DNA of 64,000 nucleotides from positions 125,682,846-125,746,845 of the forward strand of contig OZ020588.1 in NCBI GenBank assembly GCA_963971535.1. The letters are read 5' to 3'. The notes below the pieces were generated by a model that did no database searches, was not told the DNA's origin, and saw nothing but the letters and a program-made list of their open reading frames with translations. Below are positions 13,867 through 24,905 of the stretch, one piece after another (positions within the stretch are counted from its first letter, which is position 1; each line of letters opens with the position of its first letter). Position numbers and translations under genes: made by a program. The DNA comes from Notolepis coatsorum. Taxonomy: Eukaryota > Chordata > Actinopteri > Aulopiformes > Paralepididae.

Positions 13867-14587
13867 TTTTCATCTGTGTCCACTGACCACTGACACACAG
13901 TGGGGGATGTTTTAAAAATATTATTTAATATATAATATAATATAATAATTTGTGCTTCACCTAAAAATTTGGTCAGCAGCCTCCACTGGTATAGACATAT
14001 ACACTGGTAATCGCGATGGCGATGCGATCACTTGTAATTATTCTTTTTGGAATACCTTCTGGCTAAGGTAAGGTATAAGTCTATTTTACCAAACCTGAAA
14101 CATGTTTTTCTAACGATCACAGTTTTGTGTTTTACCGGACGTAAAACATGCTCGACAAACACAATTACAGTTTTGAGTTAACCCCCCCCCCCCCCCCCCC
14201 CTTGATGGTTTTGTGAAGGTACATGTACATGGTATATACCTTTGATTTGGCAGTATTTGGGGTTTCAGGGGATCAACCAGAACGGTTTGGGCTTATTGCA
14301 TATAACACGTTTTATCTCGCAATCTATGGGAAAAGACTGGATTATCTTGGAAATGCACAATGTTTAGCATGTAATAAACTACAAACTACAGTGTGTAGAA
14401 ACAAACAATTTTTTCCATGTTGGATTACAAGTAGTGTCTGTCAAATGAGCCACACCATTGTCTCCACAGCTATAATACAGAACACACACACAGCTCTGCA
14501 AACATCGTGAAACACCGCGAAAATGTCCATTTTAAGCTGGCCTGAAGCGGCAGAGATGGGGACAGTTTATGGCGCTGAATGAATTAA

Positions 14588-15295
14588 GCCTGATCGGCCG
14601 AGTACTGGTACGATATTTATTTCATGTCATAAATAGATCAATACAGTCCGTATTAAGTAAGTAAACATCTCTGTGCATTGCACTGGAAAACTGACGATTT
14701 AGAGGCAAGAAGAAGAATCATGAAAAATGGCGGAGCTATGGACATTATACATTATACTTTGTTTCATCACAATTTAAGCAAGCCTAGTAATAGACACAAT
14801 ATCTCTGACACTGGGAGTACATTCACTGAGGTTCATAGATGTCCCTAGATACCAAGAACATGCAAATGGACATTGTAGAAGTGGAGCAATATTCCATTTA
14901 CTTAGGTATGTATTTTAGGCGGATTTTCAGAAAATAGGGCTCCGGGCTTAAGAGGTTAAAGACCAAAGTGTGAAACCTTACAAAAATCGCAATGTTTCCA
15001 GAAAAAAATTGCATGGTATTTCCATAATGTTTTGGTCACCACTGTGATGGTAAAGGTTGGAAATACCATTGGTGATCTATCATTGTTTAAATTGGATTAC
15101 CACTATATTATTGTGAAGCCAGGGATGTGCTCAACTGTCTCATTCAACCTAAAGAAACAAAAAGTCTCTAAAAACATATTTGTCACCTAAGACTACTCAA
15201 CTAGCTGCACTAAACACCCAGAAGATTCCAACACACTGTATACTACCGTCAACTAGTACTGCTTAAAGGTAGGATATCATGCCCCCTGCTCTTAT
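14588..15295. other. No gene seen
   Basis: No coding frame or repeat boundary that I can support. The motif TTAAGAGGTTAA near 14951 is inverted relative to AACCTCTTAA near 11261, outside the candidate TTAA element. Confidence 0.5.
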
Positions 15296-16205
15296 TTAAA
15301 GGGGAACTATCTTATACATGGCCTTTTCCAGGGGTTTGCATTGTTTTCTAGCAATGTGGGGTTGTACCAACACTGTCTAGGTCTCAAATTCTATTTTTGG
15401 TGCCTCCAGTTTAGATGAGACAAAATCCTCCCCCACTGAACCAAGCCATTCTGATTTGACTCCCTCGCTGACCTGAATAGGCACTGATCTGCCACGCCTG
15501 CCTCAACTGTGATACGTTTATATGAGCAGCGAGTGGAAATAATGCGGAAGCGGTTATTTAGCAGAGACCTTCAGCTGTTCACACACACACACACCCATCG
15601 TGAATCAACCAGAGAACTATAAAACGGGTGGGAAGGTAATGGGACTGGGAGGAGGCTCTCTCTCTCGCTCTCTCTGTCTCTCTCTCTCGCTCTCTCTGTC
15701 TCTCTCTCTCGCTCGCTCGTTCTCTCTCTCGCTCTCTCTCGTAGTATCAGCACTCGCTTGTATCACTGTCAACCTGTTGCAAAATATCATAGTGCACGCT
15801 CCCACGCGTATTCCGATCCGTGCATAAATATTCATGGGAGTATATATTGTCATTTGAAACAAGTTACCAATGCATTGTCCCGTGGGATTATGCCCCCCCG
15901 CGGCGAAATTAATTAGTTCCTCTCTATCTCTCTATCTCTCCCCAAAAGGTATCTGCCAGTGCATTGCAGTGCAGTGGGTGACTGTCACTCAAAGCGCATT
16001 CCGAGTATGGGCGGAGCCCAGCCCAAAACAGCTTGGAATCTTGAAGGGCAGGAACTTTTCCTTTGTAGCTGCTCTACAGTACTTGATTAGAAATACAAAA
16101 CAATGAATTTTGAAAAAGAAACGTACAGATGTGTTCCATAGACTCACAGGAATTGTGTAAAATTGCCCAAATAGTGAAAGAAATAGTAAGATAGTTCCCC
16201 TTTAA
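15296..16205 (-). mobile_element. TTAAAGGGG-type MITE, copy 2 (inverted relative to copy 1)
   Basis: The left end TTAAAGGGGAACTATCTTA and the right end (reverse complement TTAAAGGGGAACTATCTTAC) are almost identical terminal inverted repeats carrying TTAA. It is 910 bp with an internal CT run at 15655-15742. It is homologous to 9690-10553 in the opposite direction, 4.7 kb away. No transposase. Confidence 0.85.
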
Positions 16206-16634
16206 TGTTCTCACCATCTGACATGAAATTGCTGCAGGTATTTTGCATCTCACCGCGTCCAGGTAACCAGGAACCACTTCTCTTTCTCTTCCTCTCATCT
16301 CATCTCCCCTGCTTGGATCTGTTAGCGTACTGTATATCAAAGCGAATGGAAACTGGCCCGATCTGTTCCACACCACGCTGATCCTTACAACAGTCTCCCC
16401 CTCTGCACTGTTGCACGTCTTACTTGATCTGTATACCTCTGTAACTCCCTGTGCTGAATGCCTGCTGGCAAAAGTGCTTTGATTATCACTGCAGATTGTT
16501 GGAAACCATGTAACTCTTTCTTCTGGGTGGTTTTAAAATGTTTACTTGAATTAAAGGTTTACAAACAGGGCTGTGTGGTCATGGAATAACCTTCCAAGTA
16601 ATAATTATGAGTTATATCAGTGGAAAGGCATGTT
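16206..16634. other. No gene seen
   Basis: Unique-looking sequence between two transposons; no coding frame, splice signals or repeats that I can support. Confidence 0.5.
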
Positions 16635-16727
16635 TTAAAGGAAAACTCCAACATTTTGGGAAATTAGCTTATTTGGCATCTACCCTGGAGTTAGACAAGA
16701 AGATACATACCATTTTTCTTCTCTGTG

Positions 16728-18047
16728 TGTAACTGAGGGGTACAATTCCCTGACTGTATTATATAAGTATGGTATCATTAAACCACTACTGTCTTATGTA
16801 CATTACTACTGGCCATACAGTACACAGGTATCTTTAGATGAACACTTCCCACAATGACTCGGTTCCACACAAAACTGGGTTTAAGAGTATTTATTAGCAG
16901 CAATGATAGTACATAATATACTTTACTTAGGTTGCGCTTATAAGGCAAAGGAATGTGCGTAAGCAAATCAATAACGTATGTCCATTCTCATATTACGCAG
17001 GAGATAATAATACAACCTGAATCGTAGGAATTATATCTATGGTACTCTAGTAAGGTAGCGGGAGATACTGGTAGGGTCCCTCCGGTTGTAAGCCAGCAAG
17101 GGGAGAGGATTTGTCGGTAGTAGAGTCTGGGTCAACGATGAATAGAGAGACTCCAAGTACAGGAGACGGTGCAATAATCTCTTGATCCGCAGACGAATAC
17201 AGCTGTTCTCCGTGGCATGCAGCTCCGCATGGAAGAAAGCTAGCCAGCCTCAGGCTTCTGAGAGGCGGGCTCGACGTTGCTCCTCACAGGGTAAATCCCA
17301 CACAATTGTGGGTGTAGGCGATTCTCCGCTCCATCAATTACAGGACCAAAGCAAAATATAATCCAGCCGAAAAGGGCTATGCAGTCGTCGGTAGGTTATC
17401 CAGTGTACATGATCCACACGGTCCTCGTCTAGGGCTCCTCGGGTGAAAGCGCCAGGGTAAGCAGCCCAGCCTGGATAAGCACACTAGCTGGTACGAGGAA
17501 ACGTTGGTGATGCTGGTCACTGTAGAACGGTAGCCGCACGATACACTATACATAAATAGACTATTACTGAATTAATAGAATAGGTCGAACTCGATGGTAC
17601 AGCGTTAAACTCTGATACTTCAGTTATTAATTCGCACGCGGTCTCAATGCTCTATTTGGGGCCAAACAGGCCATACTTCACCGCACGTTGTATCGTGGGT
17701 GAGGCTTCAACTTATTGGGTAACTTAACTTCTGTATTCACCGGCGCCGTATTTATACGTTAGGTGAACAAACTAGTACCAGCTTTATTCCTGTCTCATAT
17801 CCTTGCGCAGAGCCGTTCATGTCCAGGCAAGTCTTTGGCGGTGACTTTGAACCAGACCTTGGGGGTATGGCTATGGCTACCGCTGTCCAATAGGAGAACG
17901 AAATATTATGGTCTGTACTAGGTTAAAGGGATATTCCGTGTATATGTACAAGGAATACACAAGGGATATCAAACGATATACAAATATTATGCAATATATA
18001 TCAATCAATAAATATATATATTCGGTTTAATCTGATCCTTCGTAACA
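16728..18047 (-). repeat. 3' LTR of BEL-A3
   Basis: Complete 1320-bp LTR; read on the minus strand it runs from TGTTACGAAGG to CCCCTCAGTTACA. It is nearly identical to the interrupted 5' LTR at 19713-22333, for example in the run from the GACTGTATTATATAAG block through the TATATATATTCGG block. Confidence 0.93.
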
Positions 18048-18139
18048 GCCGCCTCCTAATTAGTCCCACCTAATTAGATAAGCAGAGACAGATTAACCGC
18101 ACTGTCCACTACTCAATGTCTGTTGTGAGGGTAGGCAGT

Positions 18140-19708
18140 TCACAAAGTCAGGGGGTCATGGTCGTCATCAATAGTGTCGGGGAGCCTTGGCAACTCTATT
18201 AGCCTCGCCACGGGCCGGGTGTATATCCGCCCTTGGACAAGCACTTCTGCCGCTCTGATCTTTCCGTCGGCACCAGTGATCACTTTGCTTACGCGGCCGG
18301 CCGGCCACATAGCTCGGGGTAGTGACTGGTCGATAATCATGACGACTGTTCCTTCTGTCAAATTGTCTCTTTCTTTCACCCATTTCTGGCGGGTCTGTAG
18401 AGACGGTAGATAGTGGAGTAGGAAACTGTTCCAAAACTTGTCGGCCAATACTTGACTGTACCTCCACATTCTTCGGCCGTTCGCTTCTTCAGGCCTGTAC
18501 ACTGTCTGTGGTAGCGCGGGGTCCAGCCGCCCCATCAAGAGAGTGTTGGGGGTGACTGGGTCGACATCTGCTACATCACTTGAGACGTAACCGAGGGGCT
18601 TTGAGTTCAATACTCCCTCGATCTCCGTGAGGACTGTCGTTAGGACTTCTTCCGCCACGGTCTGGGCCCCAAGCACGGCGTACAGGGCTGTCTTTATTGA
18701 ACGTACTTCTCGTTCCCAAGTTCCACCGAAGTGAGGTGCATTCGGGGGATTAAACTGGAAATCAATCTGATATGGAGCGAGGTGGGTCTTAAGTTCTGGG
18801 CCCATAGCTTGGAAGCTCTCTCTCAGCTCTCTTTCTCCGCCTTTGAAGTTTGTCCCGTGATCAGACAATAATATAGACGGTTTCCCTTTCCGCGATGTGA
18901 ATCTTCGGAAGGCCATAAGGAATGAGTCTGTGCTCATGGTTGGAAGGAGTTCTATGTGTATCGCTCGGGTGGTCATGCATTTGAATACAATACCCCACCG
19001 CTTCTCAGTCCCTCTTCCTTTCTTTACATACAGCGGGCCGAAACAGTCCATACCGGTGGAGTGAAAAGGCTTGTCGCCGAGTCGGAGGCGACAGGGGGGT
19101 AGGTCAACCATCCGGGGTATACTGGGCTGTGCTCGCCATTTACGACAGTCTAGACAAGTCCGCTGGAAGCGTCGTACTGCTTCTCTCCCTTGCAGTATCC
19201 AATAACGACGTCTGATCTCCGCAAAGACTCTCTCTGCCCCGGCGTGGTGCACGTCCTCGTCGTATTTCTTTATGATAAGCTCTGTGACCTTGTGTCGGCT
19301 GTTTAAGACTATCGGGTACTTGACGTCATCCGGTAAGTCTGGGGCTCTCCTCAGACGACCACCCACTCTGATGAGATTATGGGCGTCGCTCTCAGGGGCT
19401 AAGTGGAGCAATCTGCTGTCTGACGGGACTGGCTTTGATCCCTGTAGACAGTCTAGCTCGTCGGGGAACGAGTCTCTCTGGGCTCGCTGTAGCAGAAGGA
19501 GTTCTGCTTCTTCGTAGTTAGCTGCAGTAATGTCAGTAGTGGGCTGAACCTCTGGGTGGTGCCACAGGAATGTCTTTAGCTGCGCACTCTCAAGGGTGAG
19601 GCAGTCGTCTATGTTGGGGTCTGTGGGGACGAGTGTGTGTGTCAACCCACAGAACATAGATTTCTTATTCTCTGCCTCCTCTTCACTCACCTCCCGTGGT
19701 CCTGACAC
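18140..19708 (-). pseudogene. BEL-A3 integrase and C-terminal domain (surviving part of pol)
   Basis: An open frame of 522 codons covers only the end of the polyprotein: the linker after RNase H, the zinc-binding domain (HHAGAERVF, CLDCRKW), the integrase core with D (GMDCFGPL), D (LSDHGTNF) and E (GGTWERE), and a DUF5641-like tail ending near LPDTIDDDHDP. The catalytic triad is intact and no stop is seen. The frame has no natural start: its upstream end is a deletion junction at about 19709-19712 where the 5' LTR, lacking its last 15 or so bases, meets the middle of pol. It is therefore not expected to be expressed as a normal product. Confidence 0.9.
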
Positions 19709-20939
19709 AATTCCCTGACTGTATTATATAAGTATGGTATCATTAAACCACTACTGTCTTATGTACATTACTACTGGCCATACAGTACACAGGTATCTTT
19801 AGATGAACACTTCCCACAATGACTCGGTTCCACACAAAACTGGGTTTAAGAGTAGTTATTAGCAGCAATGATAGTACATAATATACTTTACTTAGGTTGC
19901 GCTTATAAGGCAAAGGAATGTGCGTAAGCAAATCAATAACGTATGTCCATTCTCATATTACGCAGGAGATAATAATACAACCTGAATCGTAGGAATTATA
20001 TCTATGGTACTCTAGTAAGGTAGCGGGAGATACTGGTAGGGTCCCTCCGGTTGTAAGCCAGCAAGGGGAGAGGATTTGTCGGTAGTAGAGTCTGGGTCAA
20101 CGATGAATAGAGAGACTCCAAGTACAGGAGACGGTGCAATAATCTCTTGATCCGCAGACGAATACAGCTGTTCTCCGTGGCATGCAGCTCCGCATGGAAG
20201 AAAGCTAGCCAGCCTCAGGCTTCTGAGAGGCGGGCTCGACGTTGCTCCTCACAGGGTAAATCCCACACAATTGTGGGTGTAGGCGATTCTCCGCTCCATC
20301 AATTACAGGACCAAAGCAAAATATAATCCAGCCGAAAAGGGCTATGCAGTCGTCGGTAGGTTATCCAATGTACATGATCCACACGGTCCTCGTCTAGGGC
20401 TCCTCGGGTGAAAGCGCCAGGGTAAGCAGCCCAGCCTGGATAAGCACACTAGCTGGTACGAGGAAACGTTGGTGATGCTGGTCACTGTAGAACGGTACCC
20501 GCACGATACACTATACATAAATAGACTATTACTGAATTAATAGAATAGGTCGAACTCGACGGTACAGCATTAAACTCTGATACTTCAGTTATTAATTCGC
20601 ACGCGGTCTCAATGCTCTATTTGTGTTATGGTTTGACACCGACCCCAAACGCAACGACACAAGAGAGTAGGATTCAGAGTTGCCAAATACGAGGGCTTGT
20701 TTATTTGGTACTAAGAATAAGAGAAACAGGGAAAGCAGGTCAAACAAGACAGGTACAATGATCAAGGGGCAAAGTTCTGCTGCTCTGCAGCTTCTCCCGT
20801 GAGGGTTGTCTTGGGAAGCAGGTGTTGACTTCTGAACCGCTCTGCAGAATCCTCTCGGCGGGTTCTCGGATGTTGTGGCGAGACCGAGAGAGGGAGAGAG
20901 GGAACGAGTCAGTGACAGAGCAGTCTTAAACGAGCAGGA

Positions 20940-21290
20940 GAACAGGGTGTACAATTCTTCGTGTTAACAACACAGTGAGCACAGTTCCAAACACAGCCCA
21001 AGTGAATCTCTTCGTGTTAACAACACAGAGAGCACAATTCCAAAAACAGCCCAAGTGAAACTCTTCGTGTTAACAACACAGTGAGCTAACTCCAAACACA
21101 TTCCCAGTGAATATCTTCATGTAAACACACAGTGAATATCTTCATGTAAACACACAGTGAATATCTTCATGTAAACACACAGTCCAATTGTGAAATAATA
21201 TCTTCGGTGTGAGCAAACACACAGTGGATATCTTCATGTAAACACACAGTCCAATTGTGGAATAATATCTTCGGTGTGAGCTAGCACACA
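20940..21290. repeat. Short tandem repeats inside the solo LTR
   Basis: About three units starting CTTCGTGTTAACAACACAG are followed by several units of ATCTTCATGTAAACACACAG and two units of CTTCGGTGTGAGC. This is probably internal expansion of the LTR. Confidence 0.85.
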
Positions 21291-21664
21291 GAGGGAGATG
21301 GTAGATCCCAAAATATCATTCCATAAAGGAACAAGCAAAAATAGATAAATGGCTGGGTGAGTGACTGTCTGACAAAAAGGTGGTAGTCTTCAGTGTAAGT
21401 TTACACACGAAAAATGGAATAGGTCAAGAACAGTCAAATAGATAACTCACCCAGACGAGATGCGTAATTGGAACTGGAACAACAGTGGAGGCGAGCGCGC
21501 GCCACGGGAGCAGGTATCCAAGCGAAGGCTTCTAGGAATTCCTGGAGAACAGCACAGAGAAAAAAGCAGCAGCAACAGCAACGGGGAAAAATATCCAGAG
21601 ACAAATCAAGGCGACAAAACAAGACGATCCAACAACTTAGGGTGGGGAGAAACGGGGTATAAAT

Positions 21665-21836
21665 AATGAGGGATCGATTGATTGAAAAGCGTGGGGAAGT
21701 GAGAGAACCAATCAGCGAAGTCTCTGATGACGTCAACGGGGAGAAAGCAGTGACAGCTGGGGAATGTGATTGAAAAGCGTGGGGAAGTGAGAGAACCAAT
21801 CAGCGACGTCTCTGATGACGTCAACGGGGAGAAACG
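21665..21836 (-). promoter_or_regulatory. Duplicated CCAAT plus CRE module in the solo LTR
   Basis: A block of about 88 bp is repeated, each copy holding ATTGAAAAGCGTGGGGAAGT, an ACCAATCAG box and a perfect TGACGTCA (21728-21735 and 21816-21823). An A/T-rich TATAAATA lies nearby at 21658-21665. TGACGTCA is the consensus of CREB/ATF factors; use as a promoter is inferred. Confidence 0.6.
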
Positions 21837-22476
21837 TGTGAACGAGGGGATAGAACCAATTGACAGAAAATGAATGAAAACATAGCGAGGGTGGTTAAAG
21901 GAACAGAACGAGTGAGAGCGCAAGGACAGAAACCTCACAATTTGGGGCCAAACAGGCCATACTTCACCGCACGTTGTATCGTGGGTGAGGCTTCAACTTA
22001 TTGGGTAACTTAACTTCTGTATTCACCGGCGCCGTATTTATACGTTAGGTGAACAAACTAGTACCAGCTTTATTCCTGTCTCATATCCTTGCGCAGAGCC
22101 GTTCATGTCCAGGCAAGTCTTTGGCGGTGACTTTGAACCAGACCTTGGGGGTATGGCTATGGCTACCGCTGTCCAATAGGAGAACGAAATATTATGGTCT
22201 GTACTAGGTTAAAGGGATATTCCGTGTATATGTACAAGGAATACACAAGGGATATCAAACGATATACAAATATTATGCAATATATATCAATCAATAAATA
22301 TATATATTCGGTTTAATCTGATCCTTCGTAACACTGTGCATGCAGTAGGAGTAGAAAGACACGCACCGTTAGCCTAGCTTAGCGTCAGTCACTGGAAGTA
22401 GGTTCCTCCATTAGCCTAGTTCCAAACGTCTTCCTACTCCTACTGCATGCACAGAGAAGAAAAAGGTATGCATCTT

Positions 22477-22950
22477 ATTTTTTTTATCCACTTTTTCTCC
22501 CCATTTTCTATTTTTCTCCCATCCCAATTTTGTGTATCCAATTCTTCCCTCCCCTGTCTTGAAAGTTGCTAGACTATGCCTCCCACAGGTCGGTTGTAGT
22601 GAGGACAGAAGCCTTGCATCACGTGTCCCCTCCGGTACACGAGGAGGCAGCCTGTTGCATCTTTTTGTCGCAGCAGCTCGAACTCTCAGTGGCGAGGAGT
22701 AACGCGTGGGAGGCTCACGATGCCCCCATCACTTCCTGCTTCCGTCGCGCCGGCGTCACCAAACCGACCTGTAGGAGTCGCTGTCCACAACGTCAAATCC
22801 CCACCCACCGGCTTTCCCACCCTCTAACACTTGCTAATTGTGTTAGTATGAACAACCGGCCAGCCGGTAGCAATGCCGAGAGCTGGGCTCGAACCCAGCG
22901 TCTCCTGCGTTAGAGGCGAGCGCCTTGCCCACTGCGCCAATCAGCCATCC
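22477..22950 (-). mobile_element. tRNA-headed SINE, 474 bp, with 13-bp target duplication
   Basis: Flanked by AGGTATGCATCTT at 22464-22476 and 22951-22963. On the minus strand it begins with a tRNA-like head containing an A-box region (TTGGCGCAGTGGGC) and a B-box (GGTTCGAGCCC), and it ends in an A-rich tail at 22477. The head is a pol III promoter by family knowledge. The tail region (GGGAGAAAAAT, GGAGAAAAAG) resembles that at 31125-31180. Confidence 0.9.
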
Positions 22951-23231
22951 AGGTATGCATCTTCTTGTCTAACTCCAGGGTTCCCAAAATGTTGGAGTGT
23001 TAAGATACATACCTTTTTCTTCTCGGTGCATGCAGTAGGAGTAGGAAGACGCGCACCGTTAGCCTAGCTTAGCGTCAGTCACTGGAAGTAGTATCCTCCA
23101 TTAGCCTAGTTCCAAATGTCTTCCTACTCCTACTGCATGCACAGAGAAGAAAAAGGTATGTATCTTCTTGTCTAACTCCAGGGTAGATGGCAAATAAGCT
23201 AATTTCCCAAAATGTTGGAGTTTTCCTTTAA

Positions 23232-23459
23232 GAAACAACTCAGAATCTACCTACATTCTTTAGTTTAAATAGAATGAACATGATTGTCTTATTTTCTGTC
23301 TTTGAATAAAAAAAATGTATATGACCAATGAATAAAAAAAAATTATATGACCAATGAAATAGATTTGATCATTTTGTTATAAGGATTATGGATTGCTTTA
23401 TTATGTATGTGTGTATGTTTTATGATTTATGTTTTATGATTGCTTGATTATGTATGTGT
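23232..23459. other. AT-rich spacer
   Basis: Contains a small direct repeat (TATATGACCAATGAA, twice) and TATGTATGTGTG-like runs. No gene. Confidence 0.5.
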
Positions 23460-23751
23460 TAGGGATGCTCGATATTGGCTTTTTTACCGATACCGATATT
23501 CCGATATTGTCCAACTCTTAATTTCCGATACCGATATTAACCGATATCAACCGATACCGATATATGCAGGGTTTCCCCGTCCAAAAAACGGAATAATTTC
23601 AGGTAACTAATAATTTCACTGGATATATATATAACAAATATTGTTATTGTTTTTTTTCTTTTTTTAACCGATACCGATATTTTCCGATATCACATTTTAC
23701 TGCCGATATCGGCCGATAATATCGGTCGGCCGATAATATCGGACATCCCTA
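23460..23751. mobile_element. hAT-type MITE
   Basis: Begins TAGGGATG and ends CATCCCTA, flanked by the 8-bp direct duplication GTATGTGT (23452-23459 and 23752-23759). An 8-bp duplication and TAGGGATG-like ends are typical of hAT elements. The 292-bp body is built of CCGATA/TATCGG repeats and encodes nothing. Confidence 0.9.
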
Positions 23752-24736
23752 GTATGTGTTTATGTTTTATGTTTGTGTATGTCTGTCTTGGACCCCAGGA
23801 AGACATCAAGGCGTCCAGATAATGAGGGTCCTTTTAATAAACAATAAACAAAGAAGGCCGCACATTTCACAACTCTGTGGTCTATGGAACCCATTCAATA
23901 ATCATTGACCCCGTTTACACCTGGTATTGATATGCAATCTGTATGTGGATATTTTATCTGGATAATGAAAAACGTAGGTGTAAATGCACCCAGTGCGCAT
24001 TGCCATCGGAATGTGATCAGATCCAGAGGTCTGGCTCACATTGTGATCGGCCCTCAGGCAGAGTCACACACGTGTACAGTACATGCAGTTTGCACAGTGT
24101 GTTCACATTAGGGAACGTTTTACCCCGACAAGTCTCTAGCTTTCCATTGGGTCTGAAAGGTGAATGGTAGTCGATAAAAACTATTTGACTTTTAACCATG
24201 GTGCATGTTTTAGAGTCATGTCTCTCATCCCGTAATGAATTCCTGGCCCTGTAATCATGTGGGGAAAAGACGATTTCTCCATTTCTCTCTGTGTTACCAA
24301 GGCAACAGGTTGTCCTGTCCACACTGGACTGGGGCTTTTATCGAAGTTCATGCACGCTAGGTTTGTTGGTAGAATTGTTGACTAGTACAGATAAATGGAG
24401 AAGTCATCTTTCCCCCACACTTTAATGTGATTACAGCGCCAGGAACTCATTAAGGGATAAGAGACAAGACACCAACACATCCCCATGGTAAGTGAAACTG
24501 ACCACCGTTTCGCCTAGAGGCCAACGTTATTATTTGCTGAGCTACTTATTTGCTAAAGTTAGACCCAATGTTTACTGACATCTAACAAAGTCAGTGTAGC
24601 TTCTACATACATATTAGTGTTAATATTATACTGTAATTGCCAGTAGTTAGCATAGCAGTTAGCTACACAAACCTTAACTGTGATTATATAACTTTCATCA
24701 CCTGAAAAGATCAAAATTATTTGGCTGTAATGTTAC
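23752..24736. other. No gene; possible MITE relic
   Basis: The stretch near 23905-24060 (GTTTACACCTGGTATTGATA, then GTGATCAGATCC) resembles in reverse the segment at 28320-28395, so it may be a degraded repeat. No coding region seen. Confidence 0.4.
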
Positions 24737-24905
24737 TGGTTGGGCGCCAGGGTGGCACACCACGTACAGCGCTGCGGTGCAACACGGCCGTCCAGGGTTC
24801 GACTCCCGGACCCGGCGACCTTTGCTGAATGTCTTCCCCCTCTATCTCCCATACTTCCTCTCTCTCTCTGCCGGACTGCCCGGAGAAAAACAATAAAAAA
24901 TCTAC
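24737..24905 (+). mobile_element. tRNA-derived SINE
   Basis: A tRNA-like head with an A-box-like stretch (GGCGCCAGGGTGGCACA) and a B-box (GGTTCGACTCC) 50-60 bp later, then a short body and an AATAAAAAATC-like A-rich tail. Not a functional tRNA: no cloverleaf with an anticodon arm can be drawn with confidence. Confidence 0.7.

Larger units (their letters stand above)
11275..14587. mobile_element. Possible TTAA-bounded element with nested insertions
   Basis: TTAACTCATTCAGTGCCAAA at the left end matches the reverse complement of the right end (TTAATTCATTCAGCGCCATA) at 17 of 20 positions, and both ends carry TTAA. The 3.3-kb interior contains a palindrome, two antisense LINE fragments and a 35-bp tandem repeat, which would explain the size of an originally short element. 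It is also possible that the two ends belong to different copies. Confidence 0.5.
20624..21939 (-). mobile_element. Solo LTR (1.3 kb) inserted in the BEL-A3 LTR
   Basis: Bounded by TG and CA and flanked by ATTTG duplications (20619-20623 and 21940-21944); the uninterrupted site is visible in the sister LTR near 17650-17660. Read on the minus strand it starts TGTGAGGTTTCTGTCC and ends AAACCATAACA, with an AATAAA about 85 bases before that end, as expected of an LTR R-U5 region. No internal coding region accompanies it. Superfamily not determined. Confidence 0.85.
16728..22333 (-). mobile_element. BEL/Pao family A, copy A3: internally deleted element
   Basis: A minus-strand element flanked by CTGTG duplications (16723-16727 and 22334-22338). 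In its own direction it has a 5' LTR (22333 to about 19713, itself interrupted), integrase (19708-18140) and a 3' LTR (18047-16728). Gag, protease, RT and RNase H are missing. The LTR begins TGTTACGAAGG where A1 and A2 have TGTTGTGAAGG, and it is about 1320 bp, so it represents another subfamily. Confidence 0.93.
19713..22333 (-). repeat. 5' LTR of BEL-A3, interrupted by a solo LTR
   Basis: Matches the 3' LTR over its length once 20624-21939 and one copy of ATTTG are set aside. It lacks the last 15 or so bases (the AGTTACA end), which were lost together with the primer site and most of the internal region. Confidence 0.92.
16635..23231. mobile_element. Hairpin MITE with TTAA ends, split by BEL-A3 and a SINE
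   Basis: The left arm (16635-16727, TTAAAGGAAAACTCCAACAT) and right arm (about 23150-23231, its inverse) are long inverted repeats with TTAA at both tips. The centre consists of two tandem copies of a smaller hairpin bearing GCATGCAGTAGGAGTAG and its inverse (22338-22463 and 23028-23160). Two later insertions lie in it: BEL-A3 with duplication CTGTG, and a SINE with duplication AGGTATGCATCTT. Without them the MITE would be about 0.5 kb. Confidence 0.82.

Noticed and set aside
22870..22950. tRNA gene (minus strand)
   Set aside because: A- and B-box-like sequence belongs to the head of a SINE with a target duplication; there is no complete cloverleaf. The same applies to 24737-24810 and 63305-63375.
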